Origin: Microstegium vimineum
Taxonomy: Eukaryota > Streptophyta > Magnoliopsida > Poales > Poaceae
Direction of reading: 5' to 3'
NCBI GenBank assembly: GCA_022036555.1
Contig: CM039123.1
Coordinates: 12,835,217 to 12,899,216, forward strand
DNA length: 64,000 bases
Shown: positions 60,318-64,000 of the stretch, in pieces
Layout: each line of letters starts with the position of its first letter
Position numbering within the stretch: position 1 is the first letter of the stretch
Position numbers and translations under genes: made by a program
Notes under the pieces: model-generated
What the model was told of the DNA's origin: nothing
Database searches by the model: none
What the model saw: the letters and a program-made list of their open reading frames with translations, nothing else

Positions 60318-60649
60318 CAGAATCTTACCGCAGGTTTTATTAAATCTGGTGATGAGACGACTCAGCCCATAATGCTGTTCACTTTAGTAATGGCCAAACT
60401 ATGCGAAGGTAACAACTTAGACTATCTTCAACAACCATAAACTAAAATATAAGACACAATTATCTTTTAGGTAGTGCTATTGGTAAAAAAAAAAAAATCA
60501 ATGCTCATTTTTAGTTTTCTTCAACAGTACAATCCAAAAGATAATTTTTTCTACAAATAGGTTTTCCGGAGAAAGGATACTCGAGTTTAGATCTCTGTCA
60601 CTCAATCTATATAGATACTCTGTTAGAGACCATAGGTATTCTACTAGAG
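60318..60649. other. Intergenic, nothing recognised
   Basis: Mixed AT-rich sequence with an A-run near 60487. ACTATCTTCAACAACC near 60420 recalls a MITE end, but no partner was found. Confidence 0.35.
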
Positions 60650-62065
60650 ACCTGTTGTGCCTTAATGAGTCTCTTATTGGAGATAAAGAATGGCGAAAAG
60701 ACTTGAAATGATCTAGGTCTAAGTGTCATTGGAGTTGAGAGACACTTAGAGTAGATTAGGGTCTTTGTTTTTACCTTTGACCATACTACAAAGGAGGGCT
60801 TGAATGAGTAGCTTGACTTAGGCGAATCTAATATTTTAGGTGTGATGCACACTTATCAAACATAGCCTAGGTAACTCTAGGTTGGCTCTAAGATTAGTTG
60901 GAACAACTTCTGTTTTCGATGAAATTCGATTTGGAGTTGTTTGAGGGGTTTTCCATGCACCGGAAGCTGGTGCACCTAGCACCAGACGCGTCCGATCAGT
61001 GCAAGATGACTAGGATAAGCCACCAGACGCACCCCCTCAAGTCACCGGACACGACGATAAACTCAGCTAACTCTCGGGAAAGCACCGGACGCGCCTGTGC
61101 GCGGCGTCTGGTCGGTTCCAATAAGGGTCCAGAGAGGTCAAATTATAACCGAACGCTCAGTCGCATCCGGTCACTACACAGTGAATTTCCAGAGAGGTCA
61201 CAGACTGACCAGACGTGTCTGACCAATATGCACCGGAGCATCGTGTGCTTAGCGTTGATGAACAGAAACTAGCCATTGGGCTAGCGACCGGACACGTCCG
61301 ATCACCCCTTAATGCGTAGAATTCAAATACAATGGGTATGTTGGTGGTGGGGGTATTTATATTCCTCTTCTTGCTTCTCTAAGTGACTTTTGCTCATTCC
61401 ATCAGCTGAGATACACTTGAAGAGTGTGAGAGAGAGCAAAGACCCTAGTGAGGAAGTGAGAATTGTTAATCCATAGATTAGATCCCTCATTAGTGACTAG
61501 AGAGTAGCAAGTGTGCATCCACTCATCTCATTAGGCTTGTGTGAGTCAAGTGAGAGTTCGAGCTTGTTACTCTTGGTAATCGACAACACATAGTCGATTT
61601 GGTATCGATTAAGAACTTAAAGATCATCCAGAGGCAATTGTGGATGACTCAAGCCATGTTGTGATCAGTTCTTGGCGATTCACCGAACCAGAAGGGCGAA
61701 GAATAAGCCTATAGAGAGCACTTGATCCTTGCGCAGATGAAGGGAGAGTGATACCCTTGCGCGGGTGCTCCAACGAGGACTAGGGGGAAGTGTCGACTCC
61801 TCGATATCTTAGCAAAGTGTCGCCGTGTCAACTCCACTCTTCCTTCCCTTGCAATTACTTTCAAGCATTACTTTCTTTGCACTTGTTTCCATCATAAATG
61901 ATCTTGCTTGGGTAGAATTGTTTCTAGGGTGTGTTTTCTTGTGTCTCTATTTTTATCACACATAGTAGACATTTTGGGGTGATTGGCTTATAGAGTATGT
62001 TTTAATTCTTGCTTAGAAATTTAAAGTAACTCAATTCACTCTCTCTTAAGCATTTTGATTCTTTC
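60650..62065 (+). mobile_element. Sirevirus-type LTR relic, forward, 5'-truncated
   Basis: Landmarks GGTCTAAGTG, TTGACTTAGG and GGTGTGATGCACACTT match the reverse of 41035-42713 in the same order. It then carries clusters of CACCGGACACG/CGTCCGATC-type motifs at 60965-61305. It ends near TTTTGATTCTTTCGG, a changed version of the family end. No primer site follows, so it is a decayed solo or truncated LTR. Confidence 0.75.
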
Positions 62066-62189
62066 GGTTACAATTTGGTTTTTTTAAATTTGAGAATTAT
62101 ATTCTTTTCGGGACCGCGGGAGTCCAACTCTTTCTACAAGAGTTTGCCGTGTTACGAGATGAAATTCGGTTTCCTTTTTATACAGGAGC

Positions 62190-62895
62190 TGTCATGTGGA
62201 GAAATACCTACACTAGGCGTCGTCGGGCCAGGGACGTGCGTAGCGCAGCGGAGCACGCGGCACGCGCGGGCGGCGCGCACGGCAGCAGGCCTGCAGTCCA
62301 TCCACGGGAGGAGTCCTGGGCGGCTGCTGCTGGCATATGGAGGCTGCACGCGCGGAGGCGCTGGGCGTGCGCGAGTGCGAAGGAGTCGCGCTAGGCGCGG
62401 ACTCCGCGAGCCTCACGCGATATGCGCTGGGCGGGCGTGAGCGCGGGGGGTGAGGCGAGGTGCTGCTGACGCGCTGGGCCAGCGCGCGCAAGCACGCGAG
62501 TCGCGCTGGGCGTGGCGCCAGGGAGTCGCGTTGCACGCGGACTCTCGCGCGGAACGCAGGGAGGACTTCCAGGCCGATACGGATCAGCGTGAGGGACTCC
62601 CAGGCTGATTAGGAAAATAGGATTAATTGCTATTTATATTTCCTATTAGTTGCTATTTATATTCCCTAAATTCTAGGATCAAATAGCTCACGTAAGGCAG
62701 GCCTTAGGCCATATATATTGTAACCGAGACTTGGAGTTGAGGCAAGCAATAATATTATTCAATCTAATCTCCCTCAACTCTCTCTAAGCCTGCGGCCAGG
62801 GTCTAATCCCGCCGGAGAAGACGACGGACCGAGACTACGAGCTTCGTAGTCGAGGGCCAGCTACCCTAGGATCCGACGCCCTTGACAGGAGCACT
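62190..62895 (+). mobile_element. Probable LTR fragment with GC-rich U3
   Basis: A GC-rich tract (62215-62560) leads to GGCCATATATATTGTAACC near 62708, then AGGCAAGCAATAATATTATT and AGCCTGCGGCCAGGG. It ends near TCCGACGCCCTTGACA. This order recalls the promoter, R and U5 parts of a Copia LTR family of grasses. The start is uncertain and no target duplication was found. Confidence 0.5.
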
Positions 62896-63494
62896 GGGGA
62901 GAGTTCTGCTGAAAATTTTCAACGAAATTCCAGAATGCGTTGCATCATCATTGCTGACGCAGCTCTTCCAATGTTGATGAGTATCCAAACTCTACTCGAA
63001 CACATTGGTCACTGGGGCCAGTAACAGAACTTGGTGGATCTTGCTGACAGGCAAATTTGGAGGCATCATTTGAGTGCACAAAGAATCAAGAGCTGCAAAA
63101 AACAAAGGTGACTGAAAGTGTAAGTAAGAGTTGGAACTTGGCTATCGTGTGTACATCTTAAAAGCTTCAATGTGTACTTCCTTCTTGCCATGTCCAGTTG
63201 GTCATATGATTGCTCTACCTACACCTCAAACTTTTTATTTTCTAGCACTACAAAGGATTGATTCTCAAGCATTTCTTGCTGCAAGATGTGCAAGGATCAT
63301 TCCAGCACTTTGTCACATACGTAGAAGCAGCCAAGTTCTCTAAGTTCTAGTTGCCCAAAACAGACCTTTCCGATGTGTGTGCTCTTATCCTGAAACAGTT
63401 ACATAATTAACAGGGTGTTCGTTTGAGAAACCTATCATTTTAGATAAGGTGGTGCATCATAAGTCCATTCTTGATTATGTTTTTTATACTAGTA
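62896..63494. other. Unassigned sequence
   Basis: No domain recognised. The frame at 63131-63343 is uninformative. It could be host intron or UTR of a gene beyond the window. Confidence 0.35.
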
Positions 63495-63645
63495 CTAAAT
63501 TGTCCCCTCTATTTTAAATTGTAAAGCATCTTAAATTTTCTACATACATAGTTTTTATTGTGCATTTAGATATATTTAAATACATAGTGAAAAAATATCT
63601 AAAAATACAAAATATCTTTTAATTTAGGACCGAGGATACTTTGCA
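63495..63645. mobile_element. Eroded Stowaway-like MITE
   Basis: CCCCTCTATTTTAAATTGTA at the left and TTTAATTTAGGACCGAGG at the right resemble inverted Stowaway ends. Confidence 0.5.
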
Positions 63646-63717
63646 CCAACGAATGAGGAGATAACGGATTAACCTATTCTATTCAAAAACGAAACAATAT
63701 AAAGAGTGATAAGATAA

Positions 63718-63861
63718 TAACTACTCATTTCGTCCTAATATAAGATATTTTAGCTTTTATTTTTTATGCATTTACATATATGCTACTATATCTAAATATA
63801 TATAGTTAAAGTCATATATTAAAATAGTGAAAACACCTTATAATTTAGAATAGAGAGAGTA
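63718..63861. mobile_element. Short Stowaway-like MITE
   Basis: CTACTCATTTCGTCCTAATA and TAATTTAGAATAGAGAGAGT form imperfect inverted ends next to TA. Confidence 0.6.
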
Positions 63862-64000
63862 ACTCGTTCCTCAGATCAAACACCCTACAAAAGTTTAACC
63901 TTATCATAATTGTGTCTTTGATTTTTGTGCAGGCTGAGACCCTAATTACGTGTTGGTACTTGCTGGTCGTCGGAGGGTTAGAACTTAGAAGTCCATGATA
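63862..64000. other. Window edge, nothing recognised
   Basis: TTTTTGTGCAGGCTGAGACC near 63925 looks like a splice acceptor and could open an exon of a gene continuing past the edge, but this cannot be supported further. Confidence 0.25.

Noticed and set aside
62075..62536. Frames up to 121 codons on both strands
   Set aside because: Arg/Ala-rich translations of the GC-rich LTR-like tract.

Overview
The window is plant nuclear DNA, most likely from a panicoid (Andropogoneae-type) grass. The evidence is intron-containing genes with very GC-rich first exons, Stowaway MITEs with the CTCCCTCC-type end, a Sirevirus (Copia) element with its tRNA-iMet-type primer site, and Athila/Tat-type Gypsy LTRs with a tRNA-Asp-like primer site. 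Nothing bacterial or organellar is present. Species cannot be fixed from the sequence alone.

Only three host genes can be supported: a small conserved plant protein (8430-8738, +), a four-exon PPPDE/DeSI-type isopeptidase (9251-11254, -) and a three-exon ICK/KRP cyclin-dependent kinase inhibitor (55515-58310, +). The first two are convergent, about 510 bp apart. They share no pathway that can be seen here.

The rest is transposable-element sequence, layer on layer. 1-5.4 kb: a broken PIF/Harbinger transposase cut by a 2.3-kb solo Sirevirus LTR, then a Tourist-like MITE. 5.4-8.1 kb: a long foldback element carrying a small Helitron in one arm. 12.4-13.5 kb: two copies of one MITE in inverted orientation. 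13.8-15.8 kb: Stowaways, a (CA)n tract and a LINE relic. 16.7-21.6 and 39.3-45.3 kb: pieces of a protease-only Athila-like Gypsy family. 21.6-39.3 kb: one insertion site (ATGGA duplication) holding two halves of TGTAACACCC-type LTR, a 14.6-kb Sirevirus between them, and inside that Sirevirus another solo LTR (TTTTC duplication). 40.4-42.7 kb: the 5' end of a second Copia element in reverse. 45.3-53.4 kb: four Gypsy LTRs head to tail, the last split by a 2.06-kb CACTA element. 53.4-55.2 kb: AT-rich tandem repeats. 59.5-64 kb: Stowaway and other MITEs, another Sirevirus LTR relic and an LTR-like fragment with a GC-rich upstream region.

The most interesting signals concern element biology. A family-specific inverted-repeat motif is spread through both the LTRs and the coding region of the Sirevirus. 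A promoter-proximal box is kept in six otherwise divergent Gypsy LTRs. A 1.1-kb near-palindrome is made from two MITEs. Nested junctions are readable to the base, one of them fitting ectopic recombination better than simple insertion. No clearly new cellular pathway was found.
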